Source: Heliopora coerulea (lineage: Eukaryota; Cnidaria; Anthozoa; Scleralcyonacea; Helioporidae). From it: a stretch of 64,000 nt of DNA. Shown here piece after piece: positions 44,330 through 57,800 of the stretch. The position numbers and the translations under genes were made by a program. The notes under the pieces are model-generated. The model was not told where the DNA came from. It did not search any database and worked only from the letters and a program-made list of their open reading frames with translations. The stretch is taken from contig JASJOG010000006.1 in assembly GCA_030142905.1 (NCBI GenBank), positions 1,087,501 through 1,151,500 on the forward strand, written 5' to 3'. How positions within the stretch are numbered: the stretch's first letter is position 1; each line of letters begins with the position of its first letter.

Positions 44330-45756
44330 CAGCCCAAAAGTTCTTCGAACAGACTTAAACAATGAAAACAAACGAGAAATGGTTTAATTTTGTTTACATC
44401 GTTCCTTGTCAAACAAAAGTTGTAATTGGTCCTTGTTTTGCGCAAGGCCAGAGCCGTGCCGAGTGAGGTGTGTGTTGGAGCGTAACAGCCCTCAATAGAA
44501 TGATGAAGGGGCCCCATTTCAGACTTTCAGTGATCAAAGCCCCAATATCAGTTATGAAAGGGTCCTATTTCAGTGACTGAACTCCCTATACCATTTATAA
44601 AGGAGCATTATTCCAGTGACCAAAGTCTTCTTCGAACTCCTTAAAATCAGTTGTGGAGGGCCCCCATTTCATTGCCTGCGTGCTGTGCAGTCCCAATATG
44701 AAGGGCCCTTATTTCAGTGACCAAAGTACCCTATATCAGTTATGTGTCCCTTTTTCAGTGATCAAAGTCCATTATATCAGTTATAAAAGGCCTCTATTTC
44801 AGGAACCAAAATCCCCGTATCTCACAAGAAGGGTCCCTACTTTAGTGACCAACGTTTCCACATATCAATTCTAAAGACAAGGCCGGGCCGACTGGATGGG
44901 GGGAGGGGGTGTGCGACATTGTACAATTACAATATTCTGCATTAAAATTCCGAAATTTCAAATTATAAATTGTAGGGACTGGTTTAGTAGACTGTAGGAG
45001 GCAACCAGGCCAGTCCACATACCTTTAGCTTTCAGAAATGCTATTTGTTGGTTGGGGACCCAAAACCTTAATACCTCCCAATGATCAACCCTTCAGTACG
45101 GCACTGCGCGAGGCCGCCTGGGTTGATTTGTTTAAAGCTGAGCATTAGCGTAATTTAAAAACCATACTCAAGAATTGCTATCAACTAAACTCGGAGTAGG
45201 ATGTAGAACCCGCAAAGCGATTTCACTCCGGACAGTGGACTCAAACTATTTCATTAAAAATCTGCCACTCCATTTCGCTAAGCTGACAGGATTAGCTTAA
45301 TGCCGAACTGAAGATCAATAAAAATAACATTTCAGTCTTCAGATATTTATCGGTTGCTATTCGTTGCATAAATTACACATCTCAGAATTATCATTAAAGG
45401 GGAACATCAAATGAAAACTTCATGTTTAACCTACTCTGTCACAGTCAACTAAAGAAATTGATTTGAGTGGGATTTGAACTTGCATCGTCATGTCACCGGG
45501 CCGCTGTTCTGCCACTTGAGATGCAGGATATGCAGTGTTTCCACTCAATTTTAGTATCATCCTCAGGGAAATACGAAGAGAAAATATGGTCGTGTATGTT
45601 AATCATGAAATTTTCACTTTAAATATATGCATCAGACGACATTAATGTAAAATTTCACACTACCTACATCTAAAATACTTTATATGTGAGATAAAATATA
45701 GATAACATCCTTTTCACTTGTAGATATCCAATATACATTATTGGCTGATATTATAT
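44330..45756 (-). other. Copy B 3' flank, homologous to the copy A 3' flank
   Basis: Stretches such as CAAGAATTGCTATCAACTAA...ACTCAAACTATTTCATTAAA (about 45170-45260) align with 6470-6570 beyond copy A, so the duplication reached past the last exon. The match fades near 44330 (6240 in copy A). A tRNA-like remnant lies at about 45468-45530. Confidence 0.65.
44506..44875 (+). repeat. Minisatellite of ~50-bp units
   Basis: About seven degenerate copies of a unit containing GGGTCCCTATTTCAGTGACC and AAAGTCCC.ATATCAGTTAT. Present in the copy B 3' flank, absent from the aligned copy A flank. The ORF at 44653-44874 is made of it. Confidence 0.75.
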
Positions 45757-45801
45757 TTAGTCAAGAGGACCACGTCCTTCCTCTTCTTCCTCGTTATCAA
45801 G
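45757..45801 (-). CDS. SLC4 copy B exon equivalent to A exon 14 (acidic tail, stop)
   Basis: LDNEEEEEGRGPLD and TAA. Same length, phase and acceptor as in copy A. It is separated from the previous exon by a 5.9-kb intron swollen with transposons. Confidence 0.88.
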   Translation of the reverse strand, partial: LDNEEEEEGRGPLD

Positions 45802-48800
45802 CTGAAGAAACAAAGAGAAGATCGGTGAACAGAAACATGAACCGTTCAAGTAAAATAAACATGTATTATGTAAAAATTGCTACGTGTTGGTGATATTACC
45901 TTTTTGATACATACGGTTGTGGTACAACAACAAATTACAACAAGAGAACTAATGAAAGAACAGAGCGAAACCCAAAAAAGAACAAAGAACAAAAGAGGAA
46001 AAATTCATGTACGAAAGGGTTACGGCATAAATTTGGTGGAAGCTTTCGAGACTTTCTGAACGACGTCCTCACACAACTTACAAGCCGTTCTAAGCTAGTT
46101 AATGATGTGTAGTCACTCGTACTCGACATGCATTGTCTGCGAATTGCGTGACAAGTTATTCGGACCATTTTAAAAAGTCGGGTAAGCACAACCTTCCGAG
46201 GTTGACGCGACTAAACGAACTTGCGTTCATGGGACTGATTAAGAGGGCCCACAACATACCCATATGTTGATAAGAACTGTTCCGAGTATTAGCACTCTCA
46301 GTCCCGCCGTTACCAAGTGGCATTAAGATTTTCTTTGACATTTGAAGCTGCAATTATTCCATTTGGCCAAAGTTATTATCTATTGTAATTACTGATCCTC
46401 ATCAAATCCCAGATTGTCCTTTCTCCTTGCATTATATGAATTATTTTAACTCCCTTTCCATTGCACGTTCTCTACAATACAATAAACGATGAATCAAGTT
46501 GTGATATACATAACCCATATATAACCGTGTCTGACAGGTTTTCTAAAGAATGCATTTATACCAATTATTCCATTGAATTCAACAAAGCTTGCGCTAAATA
46601 TACTTAGAGAATAACTGAACCCACTTAGCCAATCCTCGTCGAGTATTTCGATACTCAATATTCCATAGTGTTTTAATTCGTTAAATTACAGTCAAATGCA
46701 AAAACTTATCAAACAATCAACATGCAGACAGTGTAAGCATATTAACCATATCCAATGTTTAATCTAACACTCAAAATCTATAACCATTTAACACTCAAAA
46801 TTAAAACCCAAATGTAATAACACTTTATAATCAGTATAGAAATCCAATCAGTCAAACTGTAAAGTTAACGTAGTTTTGCCACGTTTCAAAGTGAACTGCA
46901 ATTTACGATTTGAAGGCAATTCCTTCCCTTCCTCCTCCCTCGCACACTTCTTTTTCGCGACATTTTCCTCCACCGATGTACATTCCTCCACAACATCATC
47001 TTTGCTTGGCAATGGCGGTTGCAACGCGTCTGAGACATTTTGCAGCATCCTATCGCTTGCACGTTTATACTTTCGTACTGCAGTATTTCTGTGCCCCGTC
47101 CTAGACATGATAGCTTGCTCATCAAACTGTCCACTCTCGTACAAGGTCGTAGCACATGTCACCTTACCGGAATGATTGGTAAACCGCCGTTCATTCATAT
47201 CTATCTTGGCTTCCAAGTACATGCATTTTATATACTTTGACAAAGTATTCAATCCAACTGGCTGAACTCCGAATCTCGTGTTACCTGGTTCGACGCTTGG
47301 CAATGGCTTTCAGTAAAATCTTCCATTTCCTGGGATAGCTTTTAATTACTCCCTAAAAAAGTCGGATTACGCATTGCGGATTGTCTAGTTGTGCGTACTG
47401 TTTAATTGACTTAACATCAATTTTGCGCTGCTCTAGCCCACCTTGCACATTCTTGCTCACTCGACCGGTAAATACAATGTATTCCCCTAACGAGTCTTTG
47501 CCAAATTCATACCGTTCTACCGTAAGATTGACATGTTCATTCATCGCCCTTAAACCAAACACCTTGCAGTTATAAAAGAATGCACCATAACTTAACGCCT
47601 TCGACGTATGAAAACCAACTGCACCTGAATCCCATAGTTGTTTTTCGTCATCCTCACTCAAGGGCGAGGCACTGTTCGTCTTAACACCGATACTCTTGGC
47701 CGTCATTTCCTTCATTCTCGAGTCTAGCGCGTTCCTAAACGATTGAAACTCCGGCTTACACTTCGCCAAGATATTCAAATCAAAGCGTTTAAGATCTTCA
47801 CCGAAATGTCGCAGCAAACCACACGCGATATTATACAATGAATTGGCCGAATAGGGCATCCCATCGGCTTTCATTATTTCCAAAATAAACCTGGTAAGCC
47901 AATAATTCACTTCGTCCGGACTAGTCTTACTTAACTCACACGGAACGAATGGATATTTTTCCTTAAAACCATCGATCTTTCTGTTGCGGGATCTTGCCCA
48001 TGCTCGGTAACAGTTGACCGCCCATCCCGTACTTTCACGAGTTTTCTTCGGGATTCGCTCTTTTTCTCGTTCTTCTATTTCGACCTCAGTAACCAAATGC
48101 TGTAACCTTTTATCGTCTTCCTCATCTTTTAAATATTCCGCAATGTTTACTTCTTCGCCGACAGCATACAAATCCTGTGTAGCCAAATGGCTTCAAGTTC
48201 TTCTGCCTCCATAAATTGACTCATAACTTGCTGAGAAGGAAAGACATGCCATGGTATATACATCTATAGTTATATGCATGGATGGATCCGCAACACACAA
48301 TAGCAAAACTAAAGTAAATTCCTTCATTTTAAAAACCTTTACACTCTAATTTCCTATAGAATCTAAATTAAAAGGTCAAAATCACTTCGTGGGTTCAGTC
48401 ATTCTCTAAGATAGTTAGAGAATGATCACTTGTGCTCTATGGGATATACAGGGTGTATCAAAAAAACCGCAAACTCTTTTGAAATCAGATATTTATGAAA
48501 GTTGCATAATTTAGCACTAATTGATCCCAAGGGTGCGCAAACACAATTCATGCTTGGGGATGTCAAAATTCGTACTGTGTGGTTATTCTAATAACAAGGA
48601 AAATTAAAACGTATTTTCAAATCCCAGAAGCATAATTAGTTGCACAGGCATTGAAATGCTATTTGCAGTATCTACTTATGCAAATTATAGTGTTTGCAAT
48701 TTTTTTGATACACCCTGTAGAGTCCCTCGAATTGGATAGAAGGTCACTCGGGGCCTTCTATCTAATTCTTGGGACTTTACAGGGTGTCCCAAAAAAACCG

Positions 48801-51800
48801 AAAACTATTGAAATCATTTATTGTTAAAATTTGAATGCCCTACGAAAAAGCTGAACGTAATGATGCGTAAAATATTGACAAGGTGCATATATTAAAATTT
48901 AGGTAAGAAAATCGCCTTGTAAAGTGCGCCATTTTTTGCTCGTGGGAATTTAAAGCAAATTACAAAATTCTAACAGAGTGCATAAAATTACTTATATCAA
49001 TCATTTATGCACTCGTGGGGACCAACAGAGTGCTAAGGCATTCAAATTCTAACAATTAAATTGTTATTGGTGATTTCAATAGTTTTCGGTCTTTTTGGGA
49101 CACCCTGCATATCCCATAGAGCACACGTGATCATTCTCTAACCCTTACATATTCAGATTAGGTACCTAAACCATCAGAACGACCTAATTTAATTCATTTT
49201 CAAAACGGCCGTTAACAAGGTGGTGTTTTGAAATCCAAACGAGAATTAAGGTTTAATCAATGGTCACGAGTGTGATAAAGGATTTACCATCGCGAGTGAA
49301 GCTTAACGGGTACGAGGGCCATTCAAGCTGAGTGATAAGTGGTTATCACACTCTTTTGAAAGATTATCACAATCTTGAATACTAATGCATGGAATAAAGG
49401 ATTTGACACTTCTGTTCAAACAATGAATTCTGGGTATGTGATGAGATAATGGCTTTTAATAGAATTGGAATGTCACCTGAACCTCGTCATTTATCTAGAT
49501 TTTTGGACTCAGATCTTGTGTTTACAATATGTGGTTACTCGCAACTTGACTTGTTTCGAAAACTTCAGTTTATTTCAATGATTAGCAGGCCTAAGCAGGT
49601 CAGTAACCTTGACTTTTCTGAACATGGCTGGCGGACAGGAGCGGCGCCAGGAATTAAATTAATATTATTTTTGAAGGGGCACGAAGGATCTCGAGTGGGC
49701 GCAAAAGTTGGGTCCGGCAGCAGCAAATTTGGTGTACTGTCATCCAAACCGTTTAATGAAGTCTTCGTTGTGTGTGTGTGCATTTCATCTTATTGTATTT
49801 CCATAAAATGCAGGCAGGCAGGCCGAACACAAAATATCTACGACCAGCAGTCGAACGGTTCATTACCTCATTCAACATCAACGCAGGGCTTGTTATACCT
49901 TTTTTACATTCAATACGCTAGAATTGCGTTGAACAGAAACTTTCTTGAAGACGCACAGATATTTCGCTGTTAGAGCTCCATTAAGAAATGATAACTTCAC
50001 AATTAATTGAGAAGTTATCATTTCATAATACCCTGAGGATAATTCTGAAAAAGAGCTCTATTAAGCAGGGAAAATTAGACAAAATAGTAGAATCACCAAT
50101 ATTTTTTTGGGTGGGCACACTAAATTTTTGAGTGGGCCTATGCTCACTCTGGCGCCGCCACTGCTGGCGGATAGCATCTCGAAGTGTTCACGCAGTCTAC
50201 CTTTTCTAGCTTATTTCATCCTCAACTGTCCAATATATAAGAGGAGTAAGAGTCAGTAGTGACCTCCGGATGGAATGCACGGAAATGACCGTAAGTTAAA
50301 CTTAATTTATTTGAACAAAATTAGACTAAAATTTAAAACCTGTAATTTTTACACGTGCTTAGTGGCTGATTTTGTTTGGCTATGGCCGTTCGAACTTACG
50401 GGTTTATTTGACACATTTGCGTGCGTTGCCCACCTTATATGACTGGTTCAACTAACTCGCTATAAAAGTTCCAACAAATTAAGCCGTCCAGTATGGCGGT
50501 TCAGTAGAACTGTTGCCCCCTTTTAAATAATCCAGGGTCCGCCACTGCAACAGAAGGCCTGACCAACTGCAATATGGAGCCCACTTGTTAACATACTCCA
50601 GTTTGCAGAGTAATGGGGAAGTCGAAAGAAACAAGAGGTACGAAAAAACTTCAAAATTAGAAAGCAAGGGTGACTAAATAAGCAAGGATAGGAAAACGTT
50701 AAGTAGACGCATAACCCAATCAATCGTAAAGTGTTATCTCTAATCAAAGGTGGATTTCGATCCCTGTCTTGGGCTCAGAAATCGTTTGACTGTGGGTCTG
50801 AGCATGACGAAAGTCCACATACCGTCTGTGATACCACCAAACTCCTATGTGCACTCTGTGTACAACATTTATCTCAGAATGTATTAACTTGTAAAGTTTA
50901 ATTGCGGCTGTTGATTAACAGTGGGGAGTTTGGGAAAAAAGTATTGCAACGACTACGGATGCTTATAATGGAATATATTTTTTAAAAACAAAAGAAATTA
51001 GTAATTTTGAGTTGCTAAGGTGCTTTGGATACCGTTTTAATTGTACACGCAGCATTACGGAAACCATTTCAACGTTTTTACGGTGACGTTACACTGAAAA
51101 CATATAGGGCTTTCGGTTGTATACGAATAACGTTAATCCACAGATTAGCACTGCTGCTCCAATACGTTTACGACGAGTAACAAAACAATACTCAACGTTC
51201 GTTGTGACAAACACGATGAGTGGTTTAGTTCGAATGTTTAACTTTACTGTTTGTATATCTAGTGATACTAACAGCCAAACAAAGACAACGGCAACAGAAT
51301 TGGTGGTAGAAACTGTAACCATAGCGGTAACGCTAATTGGAAAAATAACATCCCATGGAACAGCTATAGCAGCATCGACAGCAGCATAAATAGAAGAAGC
51401 AACAGCTAAAGCTACAGTAACAGTTATAGCTCCGGCAACAACAACAACAACAACAAAACAGTAAAAAATGGACGAAGACTTCAACGATGAAACTGACAAA
51501 AACAACTGAAAAACGTCTACAGGAACATCAGAAATGAAAGCCACGACAATTGTTGTAACAGAAATGAAAGACACCAATTGTTGTAACAAGAAAAGACACA
51601 GTAAAAGCATTGTTATCAAAAGATATTAACCACGTCAAACAGTTTGAACGAGCAAACCGCATACCTGTTCAATGTGTTTTACACTGAATGCTTTTCCCAA
51701 CAACGCACGGAGAGGAATCATCAATAAAACTACCAAAGGAAAAAACGGCGAAACGGCTTTGAAACTCTTCACAATCCAGAGAACCACCACGCAAATTATT

Positions 51801-54800
51801 TGAATAACTGTGAATGAATAAACTTTAAATAGAGGCACCTATACAAAACAAAACAGTAGTTCTGATAGCGTCGAAACTTATTATAAAGGAACTTCAGCCA
51901 TATCCAGCTTTTGAATGAACCGACATAATTCAATATTTACCGCGCAGTTCTCCTAAAAATCACGACTTACAGACGGTAGTACATTTATTGTCTTTAAATA
52001 CGATAATTTTTCTGATAGATTTTCCTCTTGTACGATCTTCCCGTCTTCCTCTATGAATTCGCTAACTTTTTGTGACAGTTGTACAAATAAAGTTACACAA
52101 AAGATCTGTAAGTGTCAACCTTTTGTCCAATCTAATTTGCATTAGAAATCGTCCTTAAAAATTATGCCGTGCAAGCGATTCTGTTGAGTGCGTACCTTTA
52201 CCGTCCTCGCTTGTTATTTCTTTTTCAAATGTTTTCCCTAATTAAAAAAAAGACTCGATGTCCTTCTCAAATTTCAAGAGTTACCTTGGTGTCCTTGCAA
52301 AATGTTAAATTCTGCCGCATTTTTCAAAGGAAATCCAAGTCATTCATTGACTTATCCTAAAATTTTCCTTGCCTCTTTAAGGCATGATTCGAGAGTTGAT
52401 CCGGTTATTTTTGCTTTCTAGTCGACGAAGGAAATGGACGATTCATTTTGGTAATACTCATAACGTAGTTTTAAATGTAATTTTATTAAAAACATATTAC
52501 TGGAAGGTTTTCAACGCAGAAATTATCCCGCGTAGTCTCGCAGTACAGATTGAGAGAAGAAGCACCCAAAGCTATGTGAAAAGACTAAAGACAGAATACT
52601 TTTGAGGTGACCAATTACAATAAAATAACAAGTTTATTATTAAATGAGTTAGCTTTTTTGGTTGTGACTTTAAAGCCTATTTACTATTCCTACATTTCAA
52701 CAAAACAAGACGAACAACAAGAACACTTTTCGCCACATTGAACATCGTGCTATTTTAAAATCTTAGTCCCGGCGAATTAATGTTTTCGAAAGGAATATCA
52801 TTTGAAGTAGACTTACTGAACTTTTATATTCCGTTTCTTCATTCTTGTTTTGTAAGCGCTATCCTTTACGTAATATTTAAAGGCCACCAATGAGGACAAC
52901 AGCGTAGCCAAACTAAGAAATCAGGGGGGTCAAATTCTATTTTGGGGGGCAAGTAAGGGTGTACATACTTATAAATGTACACAACAGATCATTGACAATT
53001 TCAGGGTAGATGGATCATGGATTTCCGTCCGACTGCGTTAAAAATATGCCAAAACCTTGCATAGCCCGTCAGTTTAGGGATGCCGATTATTCGTTGTCAT
53101 GTACAATATAAGCATAAAATGAAATGTGTCAGAGATTCTTAGTGGGGATGCGAGCAAGAATTTCGGGGGCGGCCACCACGCGCACTCCCGTAGCCACGTA
53201 CCTGAATGAGGACTAGACCGGGTTTTCTCAAGCTCATTAATAATTCACGAAGAAAAAACAAAAGAAATACATAATTAATCAGTATTTAGAAATCGGAGGA
53301 AGATTACAGCTGAATTTTTCCAACTTTCGGCTGGATTTTCGCCTAAAATACTGGTTCGTTTGAGAAGTAATTTCAAACAGTCGTTTAGTGTTCTTCCTCC
53401 GATTTCTAGATACCTCGGAACTCGTTAAAAAACTCGGCTTCACCTCGTTTTTCAACTCGTTTCTCAGTATCTAGAAATCGGAGGAAGAACACCAACTCGT
53501 ACTTGAAATATTACTTCAAGTACTAGGAATTCGTCCTAGTCCAAGGCGAAGCCGAGGATTGGAACGAATTCTCAGTACTTGAAAACTTGTCCAAATTGGA
53601 GCCTTTGAATGACTTCTCAGAATCAACTACTGTATTGGCACAATGAATTAGTGTATTGGTGATGAGTGTATCAATGAATAAACCGATTGTGTGAAATTGT
53701 ATTTTAAGTCCAAGAACTTGAACTATCATTTCCAGTCCAAGGATTGGAAAAAACAGTTCAAGTCCTCTGCCCAGTACTTCCATGGTACTTCAAGTTCGCT
53801 CACGTGGTGCCATTCAGGGCGTCTGATTGAATGATATACTAATGAATTATTAACAAGTTTGAGAATGGTTTGTAAAGGCCGATCTGACTGTCCTTTCTGC
53901 CTTGAAAGCAAGACTCTGGAACCCATGTATGAGAACCGACAGAAAAAATTAGTGGAAGGATACGTTTCCCTTATAATTTTTTCGTTTTTTTCATTTACTT
54001 ACAGTTTATGCTTCACTTACGAATTCAGATTTTTACAGAATACGGCAGATTACATGAAAGAACTTCAGCCCGGCTGAAGCTAAAGCCGAAAGCGAGCTCA
54101 TTCGGATATTTCTTGGTGGCTTTTGTTGTTCTGATATCTTATTTAATTCTCATGCGTCTACCAACTTTTCAGCTAAGTGGGATATCTTTTCGTTTTTTGC
54201 TCAAACTTGTGGGGGATTTCATCCCGGTCTGAAACTATCGTCACATAGTGCATGGGAGAATAATTTTAAAAATATTTCTTCACGACCACATTAAGAGATT
54301 TAAACCCGAATATCCGGGGTACAATTTCAGTCTGAGGTGAAATTCTCCATGTAATCGGCCCCAAACTACACAACAAACCAACTTCGATTACCCACCGACG
54401 TAACCAATCTGACTTACACTTTTTAGGTAAGGTATATCTGGATGTTGTCCAGGAGCCATGAACATCAAAAAGAACCGCTCAATCAGTTGAACTCCAAACA
54501 ACGCCACGACACCCATGTATAAAACCATTCCCGAAAACACTGCTTCAGGAATGTGATCCAAATAGGAATTGAGGAATCCTGTCAATCCTAAGAAATAAAT
54601 AGTCCAATTCAGACCTTGTTGTCTTCCTACTTATAATCGCGCTGGGATGTTTTCCTACTTGGCTAAACTTAAGAGCTTATTATCGGAGGCAGTTTTACTT
54701 TCTAACTCTATTGTTTGTTTAGAAAGTGCCTCTATTTTGACCTTGCTTAAAAATATATTTTGAACAACGAAAAATGGCGTTCTTAGTTTGCCACTACCTT

Positions 54801-57800
54801 ATCTCGTTCATGAGGCATTTTGCGTTTTGAAACAAGTAAGGTATTTATACCAGCTATCAATATTTTCTCCCCTGTGCACAAGCGCTTGCTTTATAACTAC
54901 CATTATTATTTTTATTAAGTACAATTAAAACAAATGATGTTCCTAAGGGTGGTACAAGAATTCCTGCAACCAACATGTGGGACTTTGAAAATACCATTGT
55001 GCTTTTTAGAAGAATCACGATAATTTATGAAGTTGCATCAGAAGATCTTTTGTTTCTCCACGCAATGAATAGTGACCAGTATCTAAATTACGAATTAAGC
55101 ATCTAATTAACTTCCGAAATCGCTCACCTACTAAAATTCCCGTGAAAAAAAGAGTAAGCCTCTGTTCCCTAATTTTTACCACATGACTTTTAACTCCTGG
55201 CGCGTCGAAACTGCTCCAAACTTTGAGACTGTCCAAATGAACGGAGGTTTCTACCGCAGCAAGGCACATCCAAGGAAGGCCGAGAAATGACGACACTAGA
55301 ACCATTACTGCGACAATAAGAAGATTAACATGGAAACCTGATCCCTTCCTTCCATTAGTTTCCTTGTACAAGACAAGAGAAATTGAAAGTTAAGAACTCG
55401 ATCGTCTTACAAAATAGGTGAAACAAACAGCGAAATAGATTTAAACTCGCGCAAGCCAACACTAGAAAAGAGGACGGACCAGTTAATTCACACTCGGATT
55501 GAAGGAATTGCTTATCACCCCCCCCCCCCCTCTCGTACCACTTCTGATTCTGCGTTCAATACCAACTGACTGAATGAAGAAGGCATGGAATGAAATTACC
55601 ATAATATGCGAAATACGCGAATACGAAAGAGGCGTCAGTCGCACAGAAAACAGAGAGAGTGCAAAAGTTACGAATAAAGGAAGCTAAACTTCTCTTATTC
55701 GTGATTATAGTCATCATAGACCTTGTGGTCATAGAGACCTACGGGCACATTTACCCGTGACGTCATAGCAGCTTAATTCGCTACCACCCAAAAGTGAATG
55801 AACTTGAGAAATCCTGGAAATATAATGTATTTACTGCATGTATACCTGAATGTAATAGAAGTACCTAAATATCAGCTTGTACAAGATCAATGTTTATGTT
55901 TGGACTATTGTGTCAATAAATTTTAAAACTTCTTCTGATTTCTATGAATTTCTATATGTGGTATCCCTTGACAGTGTGAAAAACTTAACTGCGCAGGTGT
56001 GGTGGATATCGGTATACCAGTAAAATAATACCCAAGTTACTGGTAAACCGCATTTTATAAAGTCATCATAACGGGATTCACAGTACCATGAGAAAAAAGA
56101 AAATCCAAAATTCTTCACTTAAAGGAGACTTCCTATAATTTTCAGTTTTTTCTCTCCCCATCATTATTTTGTAGGTCAATGAAGTTATTTTTCCCAAATA
56201 TTTCGTCATAACACTTGCAGATTGTCCTGTTGAATTGATATATGAAATAAAAAAGTGCCTCACCGGCTACAATTTGAAGTTACAGCCTTACAGGTGCCCT
56301 TAAGTATTTTATAAGCATATCAGAAGCTGTCATTTGCCAACACAAAAAAGACTTAAAAGTGCTTTAAATACATGATAAGCTACTTAAAGTTTATTAAATG
56401 AGAAATATTCAGTTGTCAATCTCGATACTCCTAAATGAAGCATTTGATTCAATGTCATTTTGAATAGGGAATATTGTTTACCTGAAGATATGTGGACGTT
56501 CATCCGAGATCCGGAGGTTTTCGTTCGAGAAATGTGCTGCCCAAGCAGTAGCCACAATATGTTTATGATGCTAATGAATGACATGGATGTCACAGAAAAA
56601 CTACGTGTGAAAGCTTGATGTTACACCTTTTGCTGTTCATTACCAGAAAATATACTATCATCAACGCCAATCTCAAACTCATTAACGCCAAAATACATTC
56701 ATTTTATTCAATCGACATTCACTAGCGTAGATACGCAACCATTTGCATCGAAGGGCATTTCATAGCGCCAACAGACGACCATTAACACCATTCTAGTATA
56801 CATTAGGGATAACAAAATTTCAATTAGGCAAGATGTTTCTTTTGCGTAATTGAACTTTTGTATAGCAGAATGGTGTTAACGGTCGTCTGTTGGCGCTATA
56901 GAACGCCCTCCGTTATAGTGGTTGCGTATCTACGCTAGTGAATGTCCATTGAATAAAATGAATGTATTTTGCGTTAATGAGTTTGAGGATGGCGTTAATG
57001 ATAGTATACTATCTGGTAATGAACAGCAAAAGGTGTATTACAGACGATATGTGTACGTTCGTCATGCTCATTTGCTCCGAAAAACGTATTCTAAGCCCAA
57101 AGCGGGGATCAAACCGACAATCGGTTCGATTTATTGGTTGAGAGTTTGACCTCCGACTGTGGCTCTGAATTAGATCCCTAGGTTCTGGACTCGATCACCA
57201 TCAACGTCATAGAAACGTTACCGAACTTAAGCAGCTGACGTTCTTGAGACACGGACGGCTATTTCATTCAATACAGTTTTTCATGCGAAACAAAGAAATG
57301 AATAATCTCAAATCTCAAAGGCATCGTCAAACATGAAAAACGCCGTTTTCGCTCAACGCAGACGTCACTAACTTCACTTCCACGTTCTGAAGACGTCTAC
57401 TCTTGTAACGTCAACATGAGTCAGTTAAGGCTTAAAATTTAGTTCTTTTGTCCTTTGATCTCTCTGTTTTGGCTTTGTTATCTCACTGGTTCTTTTGCCC
57501 TTAGGTGTCCGATATATCGGACACTGAGCGGTGGGTTCACCACTGACTCGCTGATTAGACATGCGATGATCTGTCGTGGAGTTTTTAAGTTATTCACCAT
57601 CTTTGTTTGCACAAAAACTTCTCTTGAAAGAATTCACCGCCCAAAATTTACCGACTCCTACTCATCAAGTCTTCTGGTTGCCGTCCATGGCTCAAGAATG
57701 TTAGCTGCTTAAGTTCACTGTTTTTCTCACTTCACGAATGTCCATACATCGCCTTCAATGACAACGTTTCCAAAGCAGTTTTTCTGAAACATTTATGGCT

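Noticed and set aside
44653..44874. 73-codon ORF
   Set aside because: Consists entirely of ~50-bp minisatellite units.
49449..49973. 174-codon plus-strand ORF
   Set aside because: Its first part aligns with non-coding intron of copy A (8090-8240) and the rest lies inside a hAT MITE.
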